From a candidate division KSB1 bacterium (GTDB lineage: Bacteria > Zhuqueibacterota > Zhuqueibacteria > Residuimicrobiales > Krinioviventaceae): a stretch of 64,000 bases of DNA. This document shows positions 1 through 9,330 of this stretch, in pieces. How positions within the stretch are numbered: the stretch's first letter is position 1; every line of letters starts with the position of its first letter. The stretch is from positions 1,364,001 to 1,428,000 of the forward strand of contig JAXHMJ010000005.1 of NCBI GenBank assembly GCA_034521575.1. The letters are read 5' to 3'. The notes under the pieces are model-generated. The model searched no databases, had not been told where the DNA came from, and worked only from the letters and a program-made list of their open reading frames with translations. The position numbers were made by a program, and so were the translations under genes.

Positions 1-1
1 T

Positions 2-847
2 TGTTATTGTGTTGATTGTGATGGCGGTTACTCTTGGGATGCTAATTCGTTGGAGTGTTATCTTGACTCGCCTGATTTGGCTGTGACTGATATTTCTGTT
101 GTTCCTGATCCTTGTTCTGTTTCCACTTCTGCTGATGTTGAGGTTACTGTTGAGAATATTGGCTCTCAGCCGATTCAGAGTGTGGATGATAATGTGTTTT
201 CTGTTACTTTGAGTTATTCTGTTGGTGGCTCGGAGTATTCTCTTACTCAGTCTAGTATGGGGGACACGATTGTTGCTGGTGGTTCTAGAGTTTATTATTT
301 TAATGATGTTTCTGGTCCTGGTTTTTGTGATTTTACTGTTTTGGGTGGTTTTGAGGAGTCTAAGCTTCTTTCTGTTTCTGTTACGAATACTCCTGCTGAT
401 TTTAATTCTGCTAATGATGATGCTACTTATTCTCTTTCGTGTGAGATGACGTGTGATGATTGTATGGTTGCTGATGGTGATGCTGGCTGGTGTGCTAACA
501 GTGATGGTTTGTGCTGGTATGACTCAACTCAGGGCAAGTGCCTCAGGGATTCTATGGTTTGGCAGGGCGGCGCCTGTGTGAGTTGTGTTGGTGATAATCA
601 GTTTAGTGGACCGTATTGTTCTGTTGATTCTCACTGTTGTGGTTATCCTGACATGGCTAGTTACTGTGATCTTGAATATTTAGGACCTACTAAAGGAGTC
701 TGCACTGGAACAGGATCGCCTTGCAGTCCCACCTGGTCTGATCCGGAGTCCATAGATGAAACCTCAGGAAAAGTTTGTTGTGATGCAGTCCTTCATGGTA
801 CAGGAACTTATTATGCTGATCTTTTAGACTATGTAGTTTATGGATAG
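2..847 (+). CDS. Exported cysteine-rich protein with CARDB-like domain (5'-partial)
   Basis: The reading frame is open to the left edge of the window, so the true start lies outside; a TTG at 50 is only an internal option. The first part, beginning near DLAVTDISV, has the alternating hydrophobic pattern of a CARDB adhesion domain. After it comes a cysteine-dense region (CDDC, GWC, GLCW, GGACVSC, SHCCG, KVCCD) loosely like a PSI or other disulphide-rich extracellular module. The tail from GWCANSDGLCWYD onward is repeated almost exactly in a truncated copy at 3.4-3.8 kb. It converges on the large gene at 862-3234 with only 14 bases between stops. Codons end mostly in T, unlike the bacterial genes after 6.4 kb. 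A surface or secreted role is inferred; the specific function is unknown. Confidence 0.6.
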   Translation, partial: CYCVDCDGGYSWDANSLECYLDSPDLAVTDISVVPDPCSVSTSADVEVTVENIGSQPIQSVDDNVFSVTLSYSVGGSEYSLTQSSMGDTIVAGGSRVYYFNDVSGPGFCDFTVLGGFEESKLLSVSVTNTPADFNSANDDATYSLSCEMTCDDCMVADGDAGWCANSDGLCWYDSTQGKCLRDSMVWQGGACVSCVGDNQFSGPYCSVDSHCCGYPDMASYCDLEYLGPTKGVCTGTGSPCSPTWSDPESIDETSGKVCCDAVLHGTGTYYADLLDYVVYG

Positions 848-861
848 AAAAGAATTCTTTT

Positions 862-3234
862 TTATTCTGGTTTTGGAAGCTCAAGTTTTTCTTTTTTTAT
901 GATTGAGTCGAGTGGTATGTTTAGTGTGAGTGCGCCAAGGTGGTGTTCAGGTGATATTTGTATCTGGTTTCCTGGTGGTCCGTAACTGACTGAAGCCACA
1001 TATCCCTGTTCATGGTTCATCTCCCTTGTATCTCCATACATTGTTCCTGCTGCTGCGTCTTCCATCTCGTTTGTTACGTCTTCTCCGTTTTGTAGTGATG
1101 TTGTTACTTCTGATAACCCTCCTGCTCTTCTTGGTGTTCCAAGATCTCCTCTGTTTATTCTTGCGAATCCTTTGCTTGTGTGTTCCCCGTCTGGTATGGA
1201 ATTTGCATCAGAGCCGTTTACAGAAGGACTGTAGGTTGATATCAGTACCATGTAATCATAATCTTGTAGTATGTTTCCTGCCATGAAGTTACCTACAATA
1301 TAGCTTTCCTCAGCGCCATTATTTGCTTCTATATATACCGAGTCTGCCTCTGCCCTTGTTTGCAGTCTTATCAGGTTGTCTGTTGATTCTGGCACCTTGT
1401 CTATTAGCCAGTCTAAATTCTCCTGTGTGACTGGAAAGCCATCCGTGTTTGAAGTATTCACGTAGACTGTCCTTAGTGTTCCTTTTGGGAGTTCTTCGCC
1501 ATACTTTTTTTCCGGGTCCCATATCTTATTCTGAACATAAGTTTCTCTGTCGCTGTCCCCGTATACGCCGTGTGCGTTTATCACGAGAGCCATCTGCTCG
1601 TCGTTTTTCCAGGCTACTGGAACTGCTTTCAAAGGCGTGTCTTTAAGAAGTGAGTCAAGGTTCATGTCTTCTGTTCCTATGTCAAGGTCCCATTCTGTCA
1701 TCATTCGTCCGCCGCTGGAATCTGTTTGCATTTTGTATTGTCCTGGCGCAACCTGTATTGCAACCCTGCCATTCTCATCTGTTGTTATAGCGTAGTCTCC
1801 GAACATGACGTCAAGCGCCTTTACAAGCTCTTTGTTTATTGGGTCTTTGAAGGTTGCTGTGATGTCTGCTTCTGGTTCTACGCTGACTCGAACGTTTGCT
1901 TCACTGTACGCACCTGAAAAATCGCTTACGCGGATGGTTATGTCTGAGTGTCCGCTTTGGTCTTTTGCAAGGCTTTCTAAGGTTAGTTTTCCATCTTCGA
2001 CCTTGTACGTTACAAGGTCTGGGTTGGTCTGGTTTATTATCTCGTATATGTGCTCATCATCGTCATCGTTTACATTCAGTGTTATGCTTTTTCCTTTTGA
2101 GTCTTCTTTAAACGAAATATCTTCGAGGCTTACTTCTGGTGTTTTGTTTTTGAGGTAGACTCTTGCAGTGTCAGAATTTGTTTTTCCTTGTTCGTCGCTT
2201 ACTCTTAGGACAACGGTTTTTTCTCCTTTTGTCTGGTATTGGTGTTGTTCTTGTTCTTCGCCTTCGAAGAAGCCGTTTCCAAAGTCCCATTCGTATTTTA
2301 TTATTTTTTTGTCATCACTACTTTGCGATCCGTCAAGGTTGAATATGGTGTCTATTGTTCCTGTGTCTGGGTCTGCTGTTACGTATGCTACAGGGGCTTG
2401 ATTTTTTGTGAGCGCGTATATGAGTCTTTCTTCTCCTCCGCTGAGTTTTACTGTGTCAGTGAGGCTTTCGTAGTTGTCTGGGGAGGTTTCGATTACGTAG
2501 TCGTCTTCTGCTTGTGTTTTTGAGAGCCTTGCAGCATCAGTGTATTCTGTTCTTATCCCGTCTAAGAAGGACGCTTTCCCAGAGCCGTCTACGAGTGTCA
2601 TTTTCATGGCTTTTCTTTCACCATTTGATCTTACTTCTGCTATGTACACGCCTGATGCCACGCCTTGTCCTTTGTTATCTGTTCCTGACCAGCCTACTTT
2701 GTGTTTTCCTGCTGGCAGCCAGGCATCAGTAAGTTCTTTTACGAGTTCTCCTCTGATGTTGTAGATGTTGATGTCTATGTCTCCTTCTGTTTCTGTGCTG
2801 AAGGGTATGACAGTGGATGGGTTGAAGGGGTTGGGGTAGTTTTGCTCTATTGCAAAGTCAAGAGGCACGAGGGTGTTGTCTTGGTCCACGTAGGTGTAGT
2901 TTTCAAAGACTGCGCTTCCCTCTGAATCAGTTGTTCTTGTCTGGTCAAATATTGTTTTATCATCGAGGTTGTATACTCTCAGTTCAGAATTTGCTATTCC
3001 GTTTCCTGTGTCGTAGTCTTGCAGTACGATTTCAAGCCGGTCAAGTGCGTTGTCCATTTGCGCAGAAGCATCTGCTTTCTCAACAAGCCCTCCTGCTGCT
3101 GCGAGGGCTACTGCTCCCATCGTTCCTGCCAAGATGTATTTTTGCCAGCCTTTTGCGTTAAGAAGTTCGTACCCGGTCATGTGTTCCAGGTTGTTTTTAA
3201 TGCAACGGGCGTAGAAAAAATGCAGCATTTTCAT
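862..3234 (-). CDS. Large exported PKD protein with an internal sorting-type domain (copy A)
   Basis: A 790-residue protein. A hydrophobic stretch ending near KADASA (about residues 30-57) looks like a signal peptide; translation may begin at the Met at 3180 rather than 3234. Then follow a region carrying NYPNPFNPSTVIPF and GVYIAEVRSNG, which matches the type IX secretion type A sorting domain / FlgD-Ig fold (about residues 128-215), a PKD domain (VAYVTADPDTG to AYLKNK-like end, about 280-365, with YEWDFGNG), a cadherin- or Ig-like domain (about 366-460), and a roughly 330-residue C-terminal region I do not recognise. Sorting domains normally sit at the extreme C-terminus, so the internal position is odd and type IX export is doubtful. 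A second copy lies at 3804-6118, with long identical stretches in the core. Confidence 0.75.
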   Translation of the reverse strand: MKMLHFFYARCIKNNLEHMTGYELLNAKGWQKYILAGTMGAVALAAAGGLVEKADASAQMDNALDRLEIVLQDYDTGNGIANSELRVYNLDDKTIFDQTRTTDSEGSAVFENYTYVDQDNTLVPLDFAIEQNYPNPFNPSTVIPFSTETEGDIDINIYNIRGELVKELTDAWLPAGKHKVGWSGTDNKGQGVASGVYIAEVRSNGERKAMKMTLVDGSGKASFLDGIRTEYTDAARLSKTQAEDDYVIETSPDNYESLTDTVKLSGGEERLIYALTKNQAPVAYVTADPDTGTIDTIFNLDGSQSSDDKKIIKYEWDFGNGFFEGEEQEQHQYQTKGEKTVVLRVSDEQGKTNSDTARVYLKNKTPEVSLEDISFKEDSKGKSITLNVNDDDDEHIYEIINQTNPDLVTYKVEDGKLTLESLAKDQSGHSDITIRVSDFSGAYSEANVRVSVEPEADITATFKDPINKELVKALDVMFGDYAITTDENGRVAIQVAPGQYKMQTDSSGGRMMTEWDLDIGTEDMNLDSLLKDTPLKAVPVAWKNDEQMALVINAHGVYGDSDRETYVQNKIWDPEKKYGEELPKGTLRTVYVNTSNTDGFPVTQENLDWLIDKVPESTDNLIRLQTRAEADSVYIEANNGAEESYIVGNFMAGNILQDYDYMVLISTYSPSVNGSDANSIPDGEHTSKGFARINRGDLGTPRRAGGLSEVTTSLQNGEDVTNEMEDAAAGTMYGDTREMNHEQGYVASVSYGPPGNQIQISPEHHLGALTLNIPLDSIIKKEKLELPKPE

Positions 3235-3270
3235 GATTATTTCCCCAAGATTAAGGTTGAATGTAAAAAG

Positions 3271-3280
3271 CGTATATAAA
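3271..3280 (-). promoter_or_regulatory. TATA-box-like element upstream of copy A
   Basis: On the minus strand the sequence reads TTTATATACG about 37-46 bases before the ATG at 3234. It fits an archaeal TATA box, but an AT-rich bacterial -10 element would look similar. It is listed because the host of this 6-kb block is in question. Confidence 0.25.
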
Positions 3281-3405
3281 AACAGGCAACAAAAAGAATC
3301 AACGAGTCGTTGTTCCTATGAATATATGATTTTTGTGAATAAATAAAAGGAAAATAGTAGGGCGCCCAGCATCCGTGACGCTGCTGCGCAGGGCAGTGCC
3401 TGAGG

Positions 3406-3807
3406 GTGGGGCAAAGCAGAGGGAACCATGTGTGCTTTGAATCATTGCTATTGTATGACAATCCTGGCTGGTGTGCTAACAGTGATGGTTTGTGCTGGTA
3501 TGACTCCACGCAGGGCAAGTGCCTGAAGGATTCTATGGTTTGGCAGGGCGGGGCGTGTGTGAGTTGTGTTTCTGGAGGTGGGGATTGTTCTCTTGACGCG
3601 CATTGTTGTGCGTTTGATGAGGGTAAGAGTTATTGTGAAAATGGTTTCTGCACTGAAACCGACGATCCTTGTACTTTAACGTCTCCTCTTTGGTCTGCTT
3701 TAGGCTCGATTAATGAGCTTGAAGATGCAAGTGCTTGTTGTGAGGATGTTTTGCATGGCACCCATACTGTTTATGATGATTGGTTGCCTGTTACTGTTTA
3801 TGGTTAG
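3406..3807 (+). pseudogene. Truncated second copy of the cysteine-rich protein gene
   Basis: From about 3474 the translation repeats GWCANSDGLCWYD and GGACVSC of the gene at 2-847, then diverges while keeping most cysteines, and ends in VYG as the first copy does. The 5' half (CARDB-like domain and any signal peptide) is missing. The sequence just before the junction (about 3350-3460) is unrelated and GC-richer, so an exported product is unlikely unless a new start is used. The stop overlaps the end of the opposing gene by 4 bases. It could still be a short cytoplasmic cysteine-rich peptide, but a duplication remnant is the simpler reading. Confidence 0.6.
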
Positions 3808-6118
3808 AATTCTGGTTTTGGAAGCTCAAGTTTTTCTTTTTTTATGATTGTGTCGAGTGGTATGTTTAGGGTGAGTGCTCCGAGGTGGTGTTCTGGGGAT
3901 ATTTGTATTTGCTTTCCTGGTGGTCCGTATGTGACTGTTGGGTTGTATCCGTTTTGGTGGTCAAAATCTCCTGGGCTTCCGTATAGTGTTCCTGCTGCGG
4001 CGTCTTCCATGTCGTTTGTTACGTCTTCTCCGTTTTGTAGTGAGCTTGCTATTTCTGATAAGGCGCTTCCTCTTTGGTTTATTCCCAGATTTCCTCTGTT
4101 TATTCTTGCGAATCCTTTGCTTGTGTGTTCCCCGTCTGGTATTGTATTTGCGTCAGACCCGTTTATGCTTGGACTATAAGTTGATATCATTACCATATAA
4201 TCATAGTCTTGCAGTATCTCTCCTGACCTGTACCTCATTACTATCTGGCTCTCTTCAGCCTTGCTTCCTGCTTCTATATAAACTGAGTCTGCTTCTGTTC
4301 TTGTTTGTAGTTTTATTTTGTTGTCCATTATGTTTGGTATTTTGTCTACTGCCCAGTCGAGGTTCTCTTGTGCGCCTGGGGATCTTCCAATCCTTTCTGT
4401 ATTCACATAGACTGTTCTTAGTGTTCCTTTTGGGAGTTCTTCGCCATACTTTTTTTCCGGGTCCCATATTTTGTTTTGCACGTAGGTTTCTCTGTCGCTG
4501 TCCCCGTATACTCCGTGTGCGTTTATCACGAGAGCCATTTGTTCGTCGTTTTTCCAGGCTACTGGGACTGCTTTCAAAGGCGTGTCTTTAAGAAGCGAGT
4601 CAAGGTTCACGTCTTCTGTTCCTATGTCAAGGTCCCATTCTGTTAGCATTCGTCCGCCGCTGGAATCTGTTTGCATTTTGTATTGTCCTGGCGCAACCTG
4701 TATTGCAACCCTGCCATCTTCATCTGTTGTTATAGCGTAGTCTCCGAACATTACGTCAAGCGCCTTTACAAGCTCTTTGTTTATTGGGTCTTTGAAGGTT
4801 GCTGTGATGTCTGCTTCTGGTTCTACGCTGACTCGAACGTGTGCTTCACTGTACGCACCTGAAAAATCGCTTACGCGAACAGTTATGTCTGAGTGTCCGC
4901 TTTGGTCTTTTGCAAGGCTTTCTAAGGTTAGTTTTCCATCCTCGACCTTGTATGTTACAAGGTCTGGGTTGGTCTGGTTTATTATCTCGTATGTGTGTTC
5001 ATCATCGTCATCGTTTACATTCAGTGTTATGCTTTTTCCTTTTGAGTCTTCTTTAAACGAAATATCTTCGAGGCTTACTTCTGGTGTTTTGTTTTTGAGG
5101 TAGACTCTTGCAGTGTCAGAATTTGTTTTTCCTTGTTCGTCGCTTACTCTTAGGACAACGGTTTTTTCTCCTTTTGTCTGGTATTGGTGTTGTTCTTGTT
5201 CTTCGCCTTCGAAGAAGCCGTTTCCAAAGTCCCATTCGTATTTTATTATTTTTTTGTCATCACTACTTTGCGATCCGTCAAGGTTGAATATGGTGTCTAT
5301 TGTTCCTGTGTCTGGGTCTGCTGTTACGTATGCTACAGGGGCTTGATTTTTTGTGAGTGCGTATATGAGTCTTTCTTCTCCTCCGCTGAGTTTTACTGTG
5401 TCAGTGAGGCTTTCGTAGTTGTCTGGTGAGGTTTCGATTACGTAGTTGTCTTCTGCTTGTGTTTTTGAGAGCCTTGCAGCATCAGTGTATTCTGTTCTTA
5501 TCCCGTCTAAGAAGGACGCTTTCCCAGAGCCGTCTACGAGTGTCATTTTCATGGCTTTTCTTTCACCATTTGATCTTACTTCTGCTATGTACACGCCTGA
5601 TGCCACGCCTTGTCCTTTGTTATCTGTTCCTGACCAGCCTACTTTGTGTTTTCCTGCCGGCAGCCAGGCATCAGCAAGCTGGCAAACCAGCTCGCCTTTG
5701 ATGTTATAAATCCGGATCGTTACGTTTGCTTCGGTACCGGTTGTAAAGGGATCTGTGTGGCGGGATTGAAGGGGTTGGGGTAGTTTTGCTCGATGGCAAG
5801 GTCGAGCGGGATTAGGGTGTTGTCTTTTTCAACGTATGTGTAGTTTTCAAAGACTGCTGTTCCCTCTGAATCGGTTGTTCTTGTCTGGTCAAATATTGTT
5901 TTATCATCGAGGTTGTATACTCTCAGCTCAGAATTTGCTATTCCGTTTCCTGTGTCGTAGTCTTGCAGTACGATTTCAAGCCGGTCAAGTGCGTTGTCCA
6001 TTTGCGCAGAAGCATCTGCTTTCTCAACAAGCCCTCCTGCTGCTGCGAGGGCTACTGCTCCCATCGTTCCTGCCAAGATGTATTTTTGCCAGCCTTTTGC
6101 GTTCAAATTAAATAGCAT
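3804..6118 (-). pseudogene. Large exported PKD protein, copy B, split by a frameshift
   Basis: Copy B of the gene at 862-3234. The N-terminal part (5720-6118, signal peptide through NPFNPATQIP) and the C-terminal part (3804 to about 5740) are in different frames. Adding one base near 5748-5752, inside the codons after ATQIP, restores a continuous protein of about 770 residues: ATQIPFTTGTEANVTI and on into the rest. Domain order is as in copy A: signal, sorting-type domain, PKD, Ig-like, unknown C-terminal region. Between about 5683 and 5770 the sequence differs sharply from copy A and uses GC-richer codons, like a recombined patch, and the frameshift lies within it. A sequencing error is possible. 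Confidence 0.75.
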
Positions 6119-6414
6119 TATAAATCCCCGCTATGTCATAAGCGTGCTGCCGCAAACCACGGTCAAAAAGATAAATTTTGTGACCACTGCTTTAATAAAT
6201 ATAGGAATATTGTGAAAAAATAAAAGAAAAATATGCAGATCAAATCATTCACCACACATGCCTGAATGTCAGATATCGGCATTCCAAAAGCACCAACAAC
6301 TCTAATAGTGCATTTTTATAATTTCAGTTCGTGTCGTTCGTTTTGTTCGCTGCTTTATGGTGCCGCTGTCACTCGTCGCACGTCCGGGAGACATACGATG
6401 AATATTTCATGCCA

Positions 6415-6446
6415 TAAAAAAAGCCGGTCCCTTTCAGAACCGGCTT
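6415..6446 (-). terminator. Rho-independent terminator of glnA
   Basis: On the minus strand AAGCCGGT pairs with ACCGGCTT around a 10-nt loop and is followed by a run of seven T. It lies about 55 bases past the glnA stop. Confidence 0.85.
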
Positions 6447-6501
6447 GTGGTTTCCGCGATTAAAGAAGCGTCTTTCCCCGTTTCAGTTGCACCTCCGTTG
6501 C

Positions 6502-7914
6502 CTAGTTATCATAATAGAGGAAAAATTCGTACGGATGCGGGCGATGCGCCATCGGTTCGAGTTCATTTTCGCGTTTGTAAGTGATCCAGGTGTCGATCAG
6601 ATCCTGCGTAAACACATCACCTTTTAACAGAAAACCATGATCGGCTTCCAGGGCGTCCATAGCTTCGTCCAATGATCCGGGCACCTTGGCAATACCGGAA
6701 AGTTCTGCAGGCGTCATATCGTATATATCCTGATCCAGGGTATGTTCCGGTTCGATCTTGTTTTCAATGCCGTCAATCGCGGCCATCATCATGGCGGTCC
6801 AGGCCAGGTAACCATTGGCCGTGGGATCCGGACAGCGGAATTCAAAACGTTTGGCTTTGGGATTCGAACTGTACATGGGAATTCGAACTGCGGCGGAACG
6901 GTTGCGCTGTGACAGAACCAGGTTTACCGGCGCTTCGAATCCGGGTACCAGTCGGCGATACGAGTTGGTCGTCGGTGCGGCAAACGCCAGCACAGCCGAC
7001 GCATGTTTCAGCAGACCACCGACCGCGTGCAGCGCCATTTCACTCAATCCGGCGTACTTGTCGCCGGCAAACAACGGCTTGCCGTTTTTCCAAAATGAAA
7101 TATGACTGTGCATCCCCGAGCCATTGTCTTCAAAAATCGGTTTGGGCATAAATGTGATGCTCTTGCCGGCGCGAAAAGCCACATTTTTGATGATATATTT
7201 ATACCACATGAACTGATCCGCCATTTTGGTCAGTTCGTCGAACTGCATATCGATTTCAGCCTGACCGCCGGTCCCGACTTCGTGGTGATGCGCCTCGATC
7301 ACGATACCCATTTTCATCATTTCACGCACCATCTCGCCGCGAAGATCGCCATAGGTGTCGGTGGGCGATACGGGAAAGTATCCGCCTTTGTAGCTGGGTT
7401 TGTAACCGAGATTCGGTTCTTCAATGCGATTGGTATTCCAGGCGCCTTCGACCGAGTCAATGGAATAAAATCCGGTGTTTTGTTTCTGTTCAAAACGAAC
7501 TTCATCAAAGATAAAAAACTCCGGTTCCGGACCGATAAAACAGGTATCCGCGATACCGGTCTTTTTCAGAAACTCGACTCCCTTGCGCGCCACATAGCGG
7601 GGATCGCGGCTGTAGGATTCCCTGGTGATGGGATCGACAATATTGGCGATTACAGACACCGTGGGTTTTTCAAAGAACGGATCAATGGTGGTTGTGGACG
7701 AATCCGGAATTGCAATCATATCCGACTGATTGATGGCCTGCCATCCTCGAATGGACGAGCCGTCAAATCCGAGTCCCTCTTCAAACGTGCTTTCATCCCA
7801 TGTTTCCACGGGATACGTACAGTGCTGCCAGGTGCCGAGCAGATCGCAGAACTTGAGATCAACCATATCCGCACCATTGGTTCGGGCAAATTCAAAGAAT
7901 TCTTTTGGGGTCAT
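6502..7914 (-). CDS. glnA: Type I glutamine synthetase
   Basis: Makes glutamine from glutamate, ammonia and ATP in the cytoplasm. At 470 residues it has the length of the GSI family. Visible signatures are the N-terminal beta-grasp domain with [12 protein letters not shown], the metal-site motif [24 protein letters not shown], the ATP-site region [18 protein letters not shown], and NRSAAVRIP. The adenylylation region has a tyrosine at about residue 398 ([10 protein letters not shown]), so this is the GSI-beta type that GlnE can in principle modify. A long leader with an attenuator-like terminator precedes it (8042-8102), then a possible sigma-54 promoter and a pair of ACATTTTTGT elements. It is followed by its own terminator and sits downstream of glnK-amtB-porin in the same direction. 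Confidence 0.97.
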   Translation of the reverse strand: MTPKEFFEFARTNGADMVDLKFCDLLGTWQHCTYPVETWDESTFEEGLGFDGSSIRGWQAINQSDMIAIPDSSTTTIDPFFEKPTVSVIANIVDPITRESYSRDPRYVARKGVEFLKKTGIADTCFIGPEPEFFIFDEVRFEQKQNTGFYSIDSVEGAWNTNRIEEPNLGYKPSYKGGYFPVSPTDTYGDLRGEMVREMMKMGIVIEAHHHEVGTGGQAEIDMQFDELTKMADQFMWYKYIIKNVAFRAGKSITFMPKPIFEDNGSGMHSHISFWKNGKPLFAGDKYAGLSEMALHAVGGLLKHASAVLAFAAPTTNSYRRLVPGFEAPVNLVLSQRNRSAAVRIPMYSSNPKAKRFEFRCPDPTANGYLAWTAMMMAAIDGIENKIEPEHTLDQDIYDMTPAELSGIAKVPGSLDEAMDALEADHGFLLKGDVFTQDLIDTWITYKRENELEPMAHRPHPYEFFLYYDN

Positions 7915-8041
7915 AAGACTTTTCCTTTGTTCATTGTTGTTTGTTTTATTGATGATATATTCTTATTTTCAAAAACCCGATGCATACGTCCAGACGGGTG
8001 TGAGATTTGCTGTTTTAGATGCCACTTGAAATTCATAAAAA

Positions 8042-8102
8042 AAGAGCCTGCCTCAAGACAGAGAAGTTAATGTTTGACCCCAAACGGGAAAGGCAGGCTC
8101 TT
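8042..8102 (-). terminator. Terminator/attenuator structure in the glnA leader
   Basis: Perfect 12-bp arms AAGAGCCTGCCT and AGGCAGGCTCTT enclose 37 nt, which hold an inner hairpin GTTTG-gggt-CAAAC. On the minus strand the second arm runs straight into seven T, as in an intrinsic terminator. A further small hairpin GTTG-agaa-CAAC lies just upstream of it in the transcript. The structure is 128 bases before glnA. It either ends a short RNA made from the promoter near 8160 or works as an attenuator of glnA. Confidence 0.65.
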
Positions 8103-8157
8103 GTTGTTCTCAACGTTTGTACATCCCGGAGATCTTGCATCAACTGTTTAATACAAT

Positions 8158-8173
8158 GTCAAAGAATGTGCCA
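8158..8173 (-). promoter_or_regulatory. Possible sigma-54 promoter for glnA
   Basis: Minus strand TGGCACATTCTTTGAC. The -24 half is a perfect TGGCAC, but the -12 half is TTGA where TTGC is expected, so this is a weak call. The ACATTTTTGT pair lies about 90-130 bases upstream, a usual distance for an enhancer. Confidence 0.4.
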
Positions 8174-8263
8174 AAAATCCTCTTGTAAAGACACACCTCT
8201 TATTTAGCTGTTTTATAGTACCTTACAAACAACCAGCCACTATAATAAGCATGCTTTATTATT

Positions 8264-8302
8264 ACATTTTTGTAGCATATTTATCTTATATAACATTTTT
8301 GT
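8264..8302. promoter_or_regulatory. Paired ACATTTTTGT elements upstream of glnA
   Basis: ACATTTTTGT at 8264-8273 (extended TACATTTTTGTA) and again at 8293-8302 (AACATTTTTGTT), 29 bases apart. The same pair, with 29-30 base spacing, occurs before glnK and before the sigma-54 activator gene. I infer these are activator-binding sites. Confidence 0.6.
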
Positions 8303-8448
8303 TTTAAAACGGATCAACACACAATTCTTTACCTTAATAACGTGTCGCTATCAGATATTGCATACTATTAATTATACTTATGTTACACCACCTTTAGAGT
8401 CAGACGTCAACTCGTTCACCAAAACACACACAAAACCGTCTTGATTAA

Positions 8449-8485
8449 AATCGGCCGACAAATCAGCAAACCTCGCCGGCCGATT
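8449..8485 (-). terminator. Candidate terminator after the porin gene
   Basis: A 9-bp stem AATCGGCCG / CGGCCGATT with a 19-nt loop, followed on the minus strand by TTAATC. The T tract is weak. It lies about 170 bases beyond the end of the glnK-amtB-porin genes. Confidence 0.4.
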
Positions 8486-8640
8486 CTCTTTCAAGACCAT
8501 CGTACTGTAAATCACTCGATCATTGCTGCGATTGCAGTCTTTTGTCCGGGAAACACCTCAAAATTCAGCATCAAAACCAGCCGGCCAAATCCCGGCGCCC
8601 AAGTGTTCCTACTTTATTGAAATTCTTGCATTGTTTTATT

Positions 8641-8650
8641 ACATTTTTGT
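8641..8650. promoter_or_regulatory. Single ACATTTTTGT element at the porin stop
   Basis: ACATTTTTGT four bases from the porin stop codon. The preceding TTGCATTGTTTT also precedes the element at 11377, so the two sites share about 27 similar bases. A degenerate partner (ACTTTATTGA) lies 30 bases away at 8611. Its function is unclear. Confidence 0.4.
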
Positions 8651-8654
8651 AAGC

Positions 8655-9299
8655 CTAAAAACTGTACCCGGCTGTCATGAAAAAGATATTTTCCAGGTTA
8701 TCGTCATCAGACACGCCGATCGAATAGTTCCAGCTGACTGCTACATTGTCAGATACGGACTTGCCGGCGGACAAGGTCAGAGTTGTAACCGCATCATCGG
8801 TCGAGCTGGAATAAGTTCCATAACCCAGCGTGGCGCCGACATCCGCGCCCAGCAGCGTGCTTCCGCCGGAAACTTCCAGCCAGTAAACGCTTTCATCCAT
8901 ATTTTCCTGCTCCGGCGTATAAAAGAATGTAACACCCGCGGCGCCGTATGCAAGCGCGCCATAGACTTCATAAACATTGTATTCAGATTTTGCGAAAAAA
9001 TCATAGCTGTACAAAGTGGCGCCCACTGCCGTTGAAATTTCACCTGCAGGCAGACTCACTTGGACAAATGGATCCGTTTCCACTTCCATGGGACCGTGCA
9101 TTGTGGATGACCAGAAGCCTACGGTCACCGGACCGGACGTCAGACCGGCGGTTCCCTGCATGGCCACACCGTCAAACTGCTTTACACCGCGCCACACATA
9201 CGTACTCACTCCGGTCACATCACCGCTGAACTCAACCGCCAACGCAGAGCCGGTCAACAGGACCAGCATTAAAAGAATCAGAATGCTATTGTTTTTCAT
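8655..9299 (-). CDS. TorF-family putative porin
   Basis: An outer-membrane protein of about 214 residues. The start is the ATG at 9299, with GGAGG six bases upstream, rather than the upstream Met at 9314. It has a Sec signal peptide ending in ALA, followed by DVTGVSTYVWRGV, the hallmark of the TIGR02001/TorF putative porin family. The rest is alternating short beta strands ending in a C-terminal aromatic (GYSF), as in outer-membrane barrels. It follows amtB by 31 bases and is probably in the glnK-amtB transcript, which suggests uptake of ammonium or small nitrogen compounds across the outer membrane. That link is inferred from position only. Confidence 0.85.
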   Translation of the reverse strand: MKNNSILILLMLVLLTGSALAVEFSGDVTGVSTYVWRGVKQFDGVAMQGTAGLTSGPVTVGFWSSTMHGPMEVETDPFVQVSLPAGEISTAVGATLYSYDFFAKSEYNVYEVYGALAYGAAGVTFFYTPEQENMDESVYWLEVSGGSTLLGADVGATLGYGTYSSSTDDAVTTLTLSAGKSVSDNVAVSWNYSIGVSDDDNLENIFFMTAGYSF

Positions 9300-9330
9300 T
9301 GTTTCCTCCATCATTAAAAGTTAATTTGAA

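Larger units (their letters stand above)
483..6118. repeat. Tandem duplication of a ~2.9-kb convergent gene pair
   Basis: Unit A runs from about 483 to 3180 and unit B from about 3474 to 6118. The offset is about 2945 bases across the large gene and about 2990 in the cysteine-rich gene because of small indels. The core of the large gene (about 1640-2690 against 4580-5635) is nearly identical over hundreds of bases, whereas the C-terminal coding ends and the cysteine-rich tails have diverged. Unit B begins inside the cysteine-rich gene, so that copy lacks its 5' part. Confidence 0.85.

Noticed and set aside
3237-3518. Minus-strand frame of 93 codons between the duplicated units
   Set aside because: It spans the duplication junction, runs into both flanking genes, and has no recognisable features.
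8005-8030. Second sigma-54-like sequence (TGGCATCTAAAACAGCA) before glnA
   Set aside because: The GG and GC are separated by 11 bases; sigma-54 promoters require 10.
7102-8070. Long plus-strand reading frame (322 codons) opposite glnA
   Set aside because: It is antisense to an unmistakable glutamine synthetase, and its protein has no recognisable domain or signal.
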